Under the pieces are notes generated by a model. The model was not told the origin of the DNA, ran no database searches, and saw nothing but the letters and a program-made list of their open reading frames with translations. Below, piece by piece: positions 26,784-34,234 of a DNA stretch of 43,402 nucleotides. Origin of the DNA: Candidatus Ryanbacteria bacterium RIFCSPHIGHO2_02_FULL_45_17b. GTDB lineage: Bacteria; Patescibacteriota; Minisyncoccia; Ryanbacterales; 2-02-FULL-48-12. The position numbers and the translations under genes were made by a program. Each line of letters begins with the position of its first letter. Position 1 is the first letter of the stretch. Location: NCBI GenBank assembly GCA_001819815.1, contig MHNO01000003.1:12168-55569 (forward strand), in the 5' to 3' direction.

Positions 26784-27152
26784 TTGCCCCGGCACCGCCG
26801 TCCTCCCCAGTGCATGTTGCGGAGAGGGCTCCCCTCATTGATGTAACATGCACTGCTGTGGTTGCCCCTGTAGAGGCATCCAGCCTCGAGATCTGGCAAC
26901 TACACCTCCGCGGGGTCATTCATGGGTTTTCCATGAGCCCCGCGGCGTCCATGTTCTTTTTAATTTTTTTTCCACCGGCAAGTTTGCTCGCCCACCAATA
27001 GTGGGAATGATTTTTCTTTTGAAGATAGCAAAGTTGTCTGGTGGAAATCGGCCGGAGTTGGTTCGTGCAACACACGCACGGCAGCCTTTTTTACTGGGCC
27101 ACCAACTCCTTCCGACCCTCCTTTGCAAGTACATGACATGGCGCTTGCACCA

Positions 27153-27207
27153 CCCTCCATAGTTATAGTTCTAGTGTTTAGAGCTATTTCTATGGAGGGC
27201 TTTTTTT
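27153..27207 (+). terminator. Terminator of the structured RNA
   Basis: CCCTCCATAG (27153-27162) pairs with CTATGGAGGG (27190-27199), and the inner ATAGTTCTA can pair with TAGAGCTAT. Seven T residues follow (27201-27207). There is no T-run on the other strand, which fixes the orientation. Confidence 0.93.
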
Positions 27208-27216
27208 ACAAAAACA

Positions 27217-27260
27217 AAACTATAAACTTACCGAGCGACCGCTCGTTAAGTTTATAGTTT
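27217..27260. repeat. 44-bp near-perfect palindrome between convergent units
   Basis: AAACTATAAACTTA (27217-27230) and its inverse (27247-27260) enclose CGAGCG-ac-CGCTCG (27232-27245); one base pair is mismatched between the two stems. It lies between the RNA terminator and the terminator of the 108-aa gene, so neither transcript needs it. Confidence 0.75.
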
Positions 27261-27282
27261 AATTAGTTTTAGTGAGCTTATT

Positions 27283-27316
27283 AAAAAAAAGCTATCGGGA
27301 GTATGCCCCAATAGCT
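27283..27316 (-). terminator. Terminator of the 108-aa gene
   Basis: On the minus strand AGCTATTGGGG pairs with CTCCCGATAGCT around a short loop, then eight T. A U-G wobble appears only in minus-strand RNA. Confidence 0.87.
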
Positions 27317-27340
27317 TTGATGGAAAATGAGAGATACGTT

Positions 27341-27667
27341 CTAGAAACGATGGCGAATATAGGGCTCTTTTTTTATGAGCTTACGCCGTTGTTCTTTTGG
27401 GGTTCGTCCTGTGCCATTTTGTGGCACCTCCGGCGTATCACTCTTAAAAAAATACAGAATCTCTCTTTGGAGCATTGATATGGCCTCACTCGTTAACGGT
27501 TCTCCAAAAGACAAAATACATTGTCTGCAACCCACCAGCTTTGCCTTTACACCCAGTATAGGTAGACCAGTCGATCGTATACGGGCATACAATGCTGTTG
27601 GATCCCACCGTCTGTCAATTTCCACAACCATCCTGGTCGCGTCCATTCCACGCTTCTCTCTTCCCAC
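27341..27667 (-). CDS. Orphan 108-aa protein
   Basis: I do not recognise this family. The start is a GTG at 27665-27667, set by AAAAGGAGG 6 nt upstream; a longer ATG frame to 27724 lacks a ribosome site and overlaps the promoter. The protein is basic, with DATRMVVEIDRRWDPTALYARIRSTG, GVKAKLVGCRQCILSFGE (a CxxC pair), SEAISMLQREILYFFKSD and a Lys/Arg-rich tail PKEQRRKLIKKEPYIRHRF (segments read separately). No signal peptide or membrane helix. Near-consensus promoter and own terminator argue for a real, expressed gene. The plus-strand ORF over the same bases is a shadow. Confidence 0.65.
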   Translation of the reverse strand: MGREKRGMDATRMVVEIDRRWDPTALYARIRSTGLPILGVKAKLVGCRQCILSFGEPLTSEAISMLQREILYFFKSDTPEVPQNGTGRTPKEQRRKLIKKEPYIRHRF

Positions 27668-27713
27668 AAGAGGCCTCCTTTTAAGTGTTGATAACAAAGA
27701 ACAACAAAGCCTA

Positions 27714-27742
27714 AATATACGCATGTCTCGCTAACCAGTCAA
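27714..27742 (-). promoter_or_regulatory. Promoter of the 108-aa gene
   Basis: On the minus strand TTGACT (27737-27742), a 17-bp spacer and TATATT (27714-27719). The transcript would start near 27707, leaving a leader of about 40 nt ending in AAAAGGAGG. Confidence 0.82.
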
Positions 27743-27778
27743 GCCGCTATCTTAAAAAAGATGGGGACAAAACTCTGA

Positions 27779-27813
27779 CAAAAAAAGAGGACGTCGTTAA
27801 ACACGCGTCCTCT
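27779..27813 (-). terminator. Terminator of the desaturase gene
   Basis: On the minus strand AGAGGACG pairs with CGTCCTCT across a 12-nt loop, followed by TTTTTTT. Confidence 0.87.
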
Positions 27814-27833
27814 AAGCGAGTTTTTAGAGCTTG

Positions 27834-28784
27834 TCAGGCTGCCAAAGGAAAATTATCATGACTAGGTGGGATATGTTTTGGGTATTTTACTTCCCAGACA
27901 AGCCCCAATTTTCCTAGAGCAATCAATAACCATTTCCCCGCGTCTACATCAAACCAACGCCATCCTAAAAATGCGCACCGTTGATCAGCATGATGATTGG
28001 CGTGATACCGTTCTCCTATCATGGTAAATAAAGCGCCGATCCATGTTCCATTTCTGCTTAGACTTTTGCCTTGCAAACGTACCCCAAATAGATGTCCTGC
28101 GGAGTTAATGCTGAATGTAATATGCAATACATAAAACATCCGCAAGAACGAGATCCACAAGCCTTCCCAGCCGAACAGCGCGGCGGGAATAATAAAGCCA
28201 AGAATAAGACAAGGTAAAAACAAATACTGTTCGGTTTGGATGAAAGGAATCTTTGAAGTATCAGTTTTTTTCAATGTCTCCAGGTAAGGTCTTGGAACAA
28301 GCATCCATCCGATATGACTGTACACAAACCCCCACCAATCACCATCCTTGTTGAACAAATAGGGAGTATGGGGATCATGTGCGGTATCTTCTTTGGCATG
28401 ATGGAGTTCATGATTAGATACCCATGTCGCTTTTCTCATGCCACCCATCCATGCTCCCACAGAAAGCACAAATAAGATTACAGAATGCGCTTTAAAACTT
28501 CGGTGAGTGTCATGCCTGTGCAAGCCTAGACTTATACCAAGTCCGGTGATGAGTGAGAAAAACAACGCAAGCATAAAAGACCCAAACGAGTATCCCTCCG
28601 TAATACCATACCAAACTCCATAAAGCGCGCCTGCTGTTATTATAGAGTAGAAAAAAATCATACCCTTGGAATACACACTTGGTATACCTATTTCGGTAAG
28701 TTTTTTTTTGCAGGCGTCTGCAAAAAGTATTGTGCTTCCAAACGCGAGAAGAAGCGAACCCATAAACACGAGCATGTGTACCAT
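27834..28784 (-). CDS. Membrane fatty acid desaturase (delta-9 type)
   Basis: The 316-aa product is a di-iron membrane desaturase that would put a double bond in fatty acyl chains. All three histidine boxes are visible: HRHDTH (about residue 89), HELHHAKED (about 125) and HANHHAD (about 262). Four or so membrane helices surround them, for example MLVFMGSLLLAFGSTILF, GMIFFYSIITAGALYGVWYG and FGSFMLALFFSLITGLGISLG. The start is fixed by AAGGAGG 6 nt before ATG 28784. It has its own terminator. Because many CPR bacteria lack fatty acid synthesis, it may act on lipids taken from a host. The electron donor is not encoded nearby. Confidence 0.9.
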   Translation of the reverse strand: MVHMLVFMGSLLLAFGSTILFADACKKKLTEIGIPSVYSKGMIFFYSIITAGALYGVWYGITEGYSFGSFMLALFFSLITGLGISLGLHRHDTHRSFKAHSVILFVLSVGAWMGGMRKATWVSNHELHHAKEDTAHDPHTPYLFNKDGDWWGFVYSHIGWMLVPRPYLETLKKTDTSKIPFIQTEQYLFLPCLILGFIIPAALFGWEGLWISFLRMFYVLHITFSINSAGHLFGVRLQGKSLSRNGTWIGALFTMIGERYHANHHADQRCAFLGWRWFDVDAGKWLLIALGKLGLVWEVKYPKHIPPSHDNFPLAA

Positions 28785-28846
28785 ACGATGCCTCCTTTTT
28801 TCAAAAGTTTCCTTAAAGATATCATAAAAACCGCTATAAAAAAAGA

Positions 28847-28880
28847 GACGACCTGACCGCCAATTGGCGGGCAGGTCGTC
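28847..28880. repeat. Palindromic repeat, CGACCTGACCGCC family, copy 1 (also terminator of the SIMPL gene)
   Basis: GACGACCTG-a-CCGCCAA is mirrored by TTGGCGG-g-CAGGTCGTC, a 34-bp palindrome with one mismatch. On the minus strand it is followed by TTTTTTT, so it can end the SIMPL transcript. Its core recurs at 29778-29815 on the other side of the same gene. Confidence 0.82.
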
Positions 28881-28894
28881 AAAGATACGAACTA

Positions 28895-29737
28895 CTAGCG
28901 TATTTCGTATGTAAGCATCATGGTTATTTGAAACTCTTGGGATCCTGCTTCTACTGTTGGCGAAGGAACTGCGGGTACTGCGTCTCCTCCCATACCGTAG
29001 CCTTCCACCGCGTATGAGCGTTTGTCGTAGTAATAAGGATCAGCACCACCTTCTGAGATATTCAGAAGTCTTCCTAGTTTAAAATCGCCCGCGTCAGCCA
29101 TTGCTTTTGCTTTTGCTTTTGCTTTTTCAAGTGCTTGGGCGCGGGCTTCGTTTTCTACCGCTGTTGGGTCATCTACTGTAAACGAAAGCTGGGAAACCGA
29201 ATTTGCGCCATTGCTTACCACGCCTGAAAGAATATCACCTACTGCGGCAAAATCCCGCACTTTTACAGAAACAATTTGCCGAACTGTGTAGCCTACAATT
29301 TCGGGCGGCGGGCATGAAGAAGGCGGTGGTATTACAGCGCCAGATCCGCCGTAATATACAGGCGCAGACGCTGAACAATTAAAATACTGATACCGGGGCT
29401 CCACATTGTAATTTTGTGTTTTTATGTCTTTTGCTTCAACGCCTTTTGATTTTACAAACGCGATGGCATCGTTTGTTTTCTTCGTGTTTGTTGTTTGAGA
29501 ATCTGCAAGGTTTTTGCCGCCTTCGGTAATTACTTCAAACGTAAACGCCGCGATATCAGGAATAACAATTGCTTTACCATCCGCTGACACCGAAAAACTT
29601 CGGAATGATGCCGGTTCTGTGGCGCGGCTATACGCGCGCACATACCACAACGACGCAATACCCGCGACAACGAGCGCAAAAACAAGCGCGTATCCAACCC
29701 CATTTTTTACTTGTGAATTCATTGATTCTGGAGGCAT
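28895..29737 (-). CDS. SIMPL-domain (DUF541) exported protein
   Basis: The 280-aa product has an N-terminal membrane anchor at about 11-31 (VGYALVFALVVAGIASLWYV) and then the SIMPL domain, the YggE/BP26 family: FSVSADGKAIVIPDIAAFTFEV, KTNDAIAFVKSKGVEAKDIKTQNYNVEPRY (in parts), GYTVRQIVSVKVRD, GANSVSQLSFTVDD, and a C-terminal EFQITMMLTYEI. The family forms ring-like assemblies outside the membrane and is linked to oxidative stress in some bacteria; its activity is unknown. A run of Ala-Lys (EKAKAKAKAMADAG) is encoded by a hexanucleotide repeat near 29104-29130. Both ends of the gene are flanked by copies of one palindromic repeat. Confidence 0.87.
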   Translation of the reverse strand: MPPESMNSQVKNGVGYALVFALVVAGIASLWYVRAYSRATEPASFRSFSVSADGKAIVIPDIAAFTFEVITEGGKNLADSQTTNTKKTNDAIAFVKSKGVEAKDIKTQNYNVEPRYQYFNCSASAPVYYGGSGAVIPPPSSCPPPEIVGYTVRQIVSVKVRDFAAVGDILSGVVSNGANSVSQLSFTVDDPTAVENEARAQALEKAKAKAKAMADAGDFKLGRLLNISEGGADPYYYDKRSYAVEGYGMGGDAVPAVPSPTVEAGSQEFQITMMLTYEIR

Positions 29738-29777
29738 ATGGTTAAATTAAGATTAGCGATACCCGTATTTGGTGACT

Positions 29778-29815
29778 TTGGCGACCTGACCGCCACTTGG
29801 CGGTCAGGTCGCCAA
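29778..29815. repeat. Palindromic repeat, CGACCTGACCGCC family, copy 2
   Basis: Perfect 17-bp arms, TTGGCGACCTGACCGCC (29778-29794) and its inverse (29799-29815), flank a 4-base loop. No T-run follows on either strand, so it is not simply a terminator. It lies between the SIMPL gene and the surface-protein gene. Confidence 0.82.
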
Positions 29816-29831
29816 GCACACACAGAGATAA

Positions 29832-32132
29832 TCAATTCGACAGTGTTGAAGAATCAAGTCCGGTAGACAACAGCCCGGGAACTTTATATCCGTTCATCCA
29901 GTCGGCAGTGTTAATGCTATGCGTTGTTGTCGCGTTTGCTGAAAAATCCGACCAGATAAACTGACTTCCCAGCACATCAACAATGCTCGCTTTTCCCATA
30001 CTAATACTATTCCAATCACCCAAGAGTTTTGTGGAGACAGAATCTCCGGAACCATCGGTTGTAATATTTGCTCGAAGTTCGTACGTGCGGACGGAACCTG
30101 CCGGAACTATATCCCAACACGCGGCACCTGTACACTGACCGCTTGGAAGATCAGTGCTGTCCGCATAAATTGTCCGAATATATTCCCCAGCACTTCCATA
30201 GGTAGCTTTCGCAATATCATCGGAGACCTGACCAGATGCGCCAACTCGCCTATTTTCCGTGGTATTCCAAAGAGTAATATTTGCCGGATAAGCTGACATT
30301 CTAGTAATTCCAGTTGTGGCGACTGAGAATGTAAACTTATGCAATGCCACATCATATGCGGGATTTGCTGTTACTTTGAATTTATAGAGAACCTGATTAC
30401 CAGATGTCAAAGCGGTTACCGGAAGTGCTACGCGCTCTACGGTTGGAAGCGAGCGGAAATAGCGTATGCCGGAGGAACTTGTGTCTGCAAGTGTGCTTGA
30501 ATGTGTTGCATTGGCCGAGGAAAGCCCTACTGCTTTATTTTTACCAAGCGGCGTACCGTTGCCGTCAAAATCAATAATTACCGCCCTGCCCGCAGTCCCA
30601 GAAAGTGTTGCGTCTATACCGGGCACGTCAATCCTTATAGTCATTTCTTTAAACGAGTCCTTTGGTATTATGAACGAATTTACTCCGCTTATTTGGAATG
30701 TAAAATCTTCAACTCCGTTCACAAATGATGGCACTTTTTCTGCGATTTTCGTTGCGCCGTTCCATAGCGATATTTTTGCTATATCAGCCCCAGTTGCCGG
30801 TCCTTTCAATTGAAGTCGCATGTCCGTCAAGGCAAAATCTTCGGCAGTAGCTGTAAACCGAAGAACATTTACTGGAACGTTTACGCTCCCCGCAACTACC
30901 CATTTTTCTGGTGGCGCAGAAGGCGCAAGAGACACAGCCCAGCCGCCAGTATGCACAACGGTCATAGGCACAGAGCTTACTATGCCATTAGGACTTGCAA
31001 TAATACTAACTCCGTATATTTCACCTTTCGCATGCCAGTCTGTTGAAGGATTCGTGCCAAATCCAAGAATAGTGCCGCTAGGAGTTCCTGCTGATACATC
31101 ACCTTTCACTAAAATTGTAGAAGTGCCAATCGGTAACTTAAATTGATCAGTGAAACTAAGTATTCCATTTTGTATATCAAAAGGTCCTGCAATTAATTCA
31201 CCAGATGTTTTATACAAACTAAGATTTGTTACTGTTGAGGGTGAAGGTAGTGGTACTGATGGAATCAAAGAAATTTTTGATATGACTGCCGGTTCATTTC
31301 CCACTGTTACACCAAAACCAGCAAGAAGAACATTCCTGCTACCCGCAACAACCGTTTTATCAAGTCCTTGGACAGGCGAAATTTTTAACTCACCACCCGT
31401 TACCACGCTTGATCCAATCACCACAGACATGATCATGTCATATACTGCTAATTTTTGTCCATTGGCATAGTAAAACGTACCATCTTTATATGGGTCTCTA
31501 CTTCCTACTAGTAGGCGATAATAATGTTTTGAATCGTACGGAGCGGCTACTGAAAAACGTACATAGTACGTGGAATCTTTTTGCAAAGTGACAGGATTTG
31601 CAAAATTCACGACTACATCTGTCGGAATATCCATAAGTTTACTTACAGGCAAGGCTGGAATTATGGTCTCGGTTGTTATCGCGGAACCCGTCAAGGTGGT
31701 ATGCACAGAAACTGTTATGGGTTTCGTTGGGTTGCCGTTTTGTGGAGCCGCCACAAAAAAACGCGCTTGTTTTAATTTGCCGTCCATGGGCGCTTTGAAT
31801 GATTGCGTATAGAAACGGCTTGGGTTGGCGGCTCCCAATCGAAATGTGCTTGTAGTAGTATCGTTAATGACAAATGTCGTATCCGGAGAAGATGTGGCAT
31901 GTGATTCTGCCACGCCTATAACTCCCGCGCCCACTTGCGCCATTGAACTTCTTCCAAGCGCGGCGAATCGCGCCTGCAAAGAGGAAACTATTTCTTGTAA
32001 TACCCGTATTTGCTGTGTTAGCCCAGCAAGAACATTTGCCATGTTGTCTGTTTGCGCCATGGACACAAACGGAGCAAACACAAACGTGCCAGTCATAATA
32101 ACGGAAAGACCAGCCATCATGAATTTCTTCAT
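29832..32132 (-). CDS. Large secreted surface protein (S-layer or appendage-like)
   Basis: The 766-aa product has a clear signal peptide (MKKFMMAGLSVIMTGTFVFAPFVSMAQ, cleavage near 26). A short coiled coil at about 30-60 (LAGLTQQIRVLQEIVSSLQARFAAL) follows. A beta-sandwich region comes next at about 85-240 (FRLGAANPSRFYTQSFKAPMDGKLKQARFFV), then two or three Ig-like repeats with the pattern LTDMRLQLKGP, ISKISLIPSVPLPSP and VALHKFTFSVATTGI, each opening with 'how an attribute feeds a strand'-type hydrophobic blocks. It is rich in Ser, Thr, Ala and Val and nearly Cys-free. No sortase motif or membrane tail is seen. TATAAT lies 9 nt before the start. Function unknown; surface structure is an inference. 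Confidence 0.7.
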   Translation of the reverse strand: MKKFMMAGLSVIMTGTFVFAPFVSMAQTDNMANVLAGLTQQIRVLQEIVSSLQARFAALGRSSMAQVGAGVIGVAESHATSSPDTTFVINDTTTSTFRLGAANPSRFYTQSFKAPMDGKLKQARFFVAAPQNGNPTKPITVSVHTTLTGSAITTETIIPALPVSKLMDIPTDVVVNFANPVTLQKDSTYYVRFSVAAPYDSKHYYRLLVGSRDPYKDGTFYYANGQKLAVYDMIMSVVIGSSVVTGGELKISPVQGLDKTVVAGSRNVLLAGFGVTVGNEPAVISKISLIPSVPLPSPSTVTNLSLYKTSGELIAGPFDIQNGILSFTDQFKLPIGTSTILVKGDVSAGTPSGTILGFGTNPSTDWHAKGEIYGVSIIASPNGIVSSVPMTVVHTGGWAVSLAPSAPPEKWVVAGSVNVPVNVLRFTATAEDFALTDMRLQLKGPATGADIAKISLWNGATKIAEKVPSFVNGVEDFTFQISGVNSFIIPKDSFKEMTIRIDVPGIDATLSGTAGRAVIIDFDGNGTPLGKNKAVGLSSANATHSSTLADTSSSGIRYFRSLPTVERVALPVTALTSGNQVLYKFKVTANPAYDVALHKFTFSVATTGITRMSAYPANITLWNTTENRRVGASGQVSDDIAKATYGSAGEYIRTIYADSTDLPSGQCTGAACWDIVPAGSVRTYELRANITTDGSGDSVSTKLLGDWNSISMGKASIVDVLGSQFIWSDFSANATTTHSINTADWMNGYKVPGLLSTGLDSSTLSN

Positions 32133-32186
32133 ATGTGGTTTATTATAAAAACTGATAATATCCTTAGTGTAGCAAAAAAAACACTG

Positions 32187-33008
32187 CTACAACAGATGTT
32201 GTGCATAAATTAAAGCGCCATGCAACCCACTCATGTCTCCTAATTCTGCTTTTTTGATTTCCGGGACAATAGGAAGCACTTGAAGGACGCTTTCACTAAG
32301 TTGTTTTTTGAAATTTTCAAACGGAAACGGAGACCGGAGAATTATCGGCCCGCCAAGCACCAGCACATCCGGCGCCCAATGGAGAATGGTGTTATGTATG
32401 CCCTGTGTAAGTAATCGTGCCATTTCTTCCCATAGTTCCGGATCCGTAATGTCTTCGGGTTTTTTAGCAAAACGCCGCAGTAACGCGGAGCCTGATACGC
32501 ATTCTTCCAGCGTGCGCGCTTCTCCGTCATAATTAATAATCTGATGCCCAGGTTCAAAACCGCCCGTATTGCGGTCAATTCTGCCATCCACAACACGTGC
32601 ACCTCCCACGCCTGTACTGACCGTACCATAAGCGACAATTCCGTAACTCTGCCCCGCGCCCCGCACTGCTTCTCCCAACCCTGCAAGTGCGGCATCGTTT
32701 TCAAGATATACGGGAACATGAAACAGCATCTCGAGTTCTTTTTTTAAAGGTTTTTCAATCCATCCGCGCATATGGGGAGCGCGCGAGAAAACAGCACGTT
32801 CTTTATTTAGCGTACCCGCGAGACCTCCAACCACCGCTTCTATTTTTTCTTCTCCCAATAACTCTCTGGCAGTTTCCTGAATTATCCGCATGCCTTCTTC
32901 AAAATTATCTTTTGGCGTGGGGATAATTTTTAGCTCGCCTAGTTCTTTGCCGTCTTTTGAGACCGCAAACCGCATGTGGGTGCCGCCGATATCAAAAAGT
33001 AAAAACAT
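32187..33008 (-). CDS. ROK-family sugar kinase (probable glucokinase)
   Basis: The 273-aa product phosphorylates a hexose with ATP. The phosphate-1 motif is LFDIGGTHMRFAVS (residues 4-17). The sugar-binding region LENDAALAGLGEA carries the catalytic Asp, and GIVAYGTVSTGVGGARVVDG is the phosphate-2 loop. The ROK glutamate-glycine-histidine EPGHQ is at about 155. The usual zinc cluster CxCGxxGCxE is not present; only one Cys follows (EECVSGSALL). It ends the six-gene sugar operon, 18 nt after pgi, which suits glucose or fructose as substrate. Confidence 0.87.
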   Translation of the reverse strand: MFLLFDIGGTHMRFAVSKDGKELGELKIIPTPKDNFEEGMRIIQETARELLGEEKIEAVVGGLAGTLNKERAVFSRAPHMRGWIEKPLKKELEMLFHVPVYLENDAALAGLGEAVRGAGQSYGIVAYGTVSTGVGGARVVDGRIDRNTGGFEPGHQIINYDGEARTLEECVSGSALLRRFAKKPEDITDPELWEEMARLLTQGIHNTILHWAPDVLVLGGPIILRSPFPFENFKKQLSESVLQVLPIVPEIKKAELGDMSGLHGALIYAQHLL

Positions 33009-33026
33009 GGTATGTGTTGTTTTTAT

Positions 33027-34220
33027 TTATAAAATTGTTCCATTCCGGCGCTCAAACGCGATTTCCTTTGACCGTTCTACTTCCGGTTGGTCGTAAGGGT
33101 TTACTCCGCGCAGAAGAGAGGAAAAAACACTGACATAATGCCAAAATGCCATAAGATTGCCAATTTCGTATCCGGAAATGCTGGAAAGAGAAATCTCCAT
33201 AGTTGGTATGCCAGATTCTTTCGCATGAGCAACCGTTCCTTCGTATTCACTTTGAAACGAACGCGCGAGAGATTGATGGTCTAGAGCGCCAAGCGTATTG
33301 TTTCGAAGAGGAATATCCTGCAAAGATGTCGGTACCGTAATGTGTATATCGTGCGGAGTGTTATGTACATGGAGAAAACAACCGATCATGTTTTTTCTTC
33401 CGCCAAAAAATCGCTGATTGGTGTGATGCTGTGATTCCGGAGCTTCTGTGGCAAGAACTGTAAGTCCTTTTCCGTCCTTTCCGAATGATTCATGAAAAAG
33501 CTGTGTTATGATCATGCCAAATCCGGAGAGAAGATGAGAATACAGGGGCAAAAATAGTTCGGTATAGGCGTTGTTTTCCAAGCGGAATAGCGCCACCGCA
33601 AGACGGAGCGCGTTGTTTTCTTCATGCAATGCGCCATATGCGGCGTATCCTTCCCTGCCGCCTTTTTCGATTTCTTCCACGGAGAGATCAAGCAAAATAG
33701 AAGGAACATACGCGGAGCTGGTAAAGCTTGAATAGCGACCGGAAACTTCGGGGTGAGGAATGGTGGTGATATGTTCCCGTTCGCTTATGTGTGCGAGGGG
33801 CGTATTCGGCATAGTAACAAAAAGTTTTGGATAGTCCCATAAGGCAAACAATGTTTCAAAAATACCGATTGCAGAACCTGATTTGCTTATTACAAGCACA
33901 AGCGTCTTTTGGGGCGCATGTTCTTGCCGCAGGCGAAGAATACGTTCCGGATCCATATCATTGAGCAGTACCAATTTTTTTGCGTCTTTTTTTCCGAGCG
34001 CGGTGAAATACGCGACTGAACTCCACAACGAACCGCCGTTCGCTAATAAAAGAATAGTTGTGTAGGCTTGAACCGTAGCGAGTGTTTTTCTAAGCGCGCT
34101 GATATCTTCGCGATGCGTTTCAAACGCGGGTGCTTCCTGTTTGGAAAGCATGGCTGATTCTTCCGCGGTACATGCTAAAAGGTTTTCTTGAATGTTTGAA
34201 AAAGATGCGCTGACTGGCAT
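33027..34220 (-). CDS. pgi: Glucose-6-phosphate isomerase
   Basis: Interconverts glucose-6-P and fructose-6-P. The 397-aa product is shorter than E. coli Pgi (549 aa). Visible motifs are the first SIS half NGGSLWSSVAYFTALG, the phosphate loop VISKSGSAIGIFETLFAL, SGRYSSFTSSAYVPSILLDL, SQHHTNQRFFGG with the catalytic His, and the C-terminal GVNPYDQPEVERSKEIA signature. It is 14 nt after the epimerase gene and 18 nt before the ROK kinase gene. Together with zwf and gnd it would link glycolysis and the oxidative pentose phosphate route. Confidence 0.9.
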   Translation of the reverse strand: MPVSASFSNIQENLLACTAEESAMLSKQEAPAFETHREDISALRKTLATVQAYTTILLLANGGSLWSSVAYFTALGKKDAKKLVLLNDMDPERILRLRQEHAPQKTLVLVISKSGSAIGIFETLFALWDYPKLFVTMPNTPLAHISEREHITTIPHPEVSGRYSSFTSSAYVPSILLDLSVEEIEKGGREGYAAYGALHEENNALRLAVALFRLENNAYTELFLPLYSHLLSGFGMIITQLFHESFGKDGKGLTVLATEAPESQHHTNQRFFGGRKNMIGCFLHVHNTPHDIHITVPTSLQDIPLRNNTLGALDHQSLARSFQSEYEGTVAHAKESGIPTMEISLSSISGYEIGNLMAFWHYVSVFSSLLRGVNPYDQPEVERSKEIAFERRNGTIL

Positions 34221-34234
34221 AGTGGCATGGAGTG

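Larger units (their letters stand above)
26560..27207 (+). ncRNA. Large highly structured non-coding RNA, about 650 nt, family not recognised
   Basis: The region runs from the consensus promoter to a strong terminator and has no credible long ORF. It is dense in helices: 26572-26577/26668-26673 closing a domain with 26594-26599/26606-26611 and 26640-26647/26660-26667; 26679-26688/26715-26724 (10 pairs); 26741-26744/26751-26754; 26757-26762/26768-26773; 26809-26818/26845-26854 (10 pairs); 26861-26866/26895-26900 enclosing 26873-26877/26883-26887; 26908-26915/26938-26945 with inner 26920-26925/26931-26936; 26969-26976/27040-27047 enclosing 26991-26995/27001-27005; 27054-27062/27101-27109 enclosing 27064-27068/27076-27080; 27124-27129/27144-27149. 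It lacks RNase P signatures, a tmRNA-like tRNA end, and SRP features. By size and complexity it recalls OLE, ROOL or GOLLD-class RNAs, but I cannot place it in any. Confidence 0.85.

Noticed and set aside
26560-27207. The structured RNA as RNase P RNA or tmRNA
   Set aside because: I see none of the conserved RNase P core (GAGGAAAGUCC and ACAGAA-type blocks), no tRNA-like 3' end with a GUUCRA T loop, and no tag reading frame ending in Ala-Ala.
27375-27734. Plus-strand ORF of 119 aa
   Set aside because: It mirrors the minus-strand 108-aa gene, which has a promoter, ribosome site and terminator; the plus-strand frame has none.
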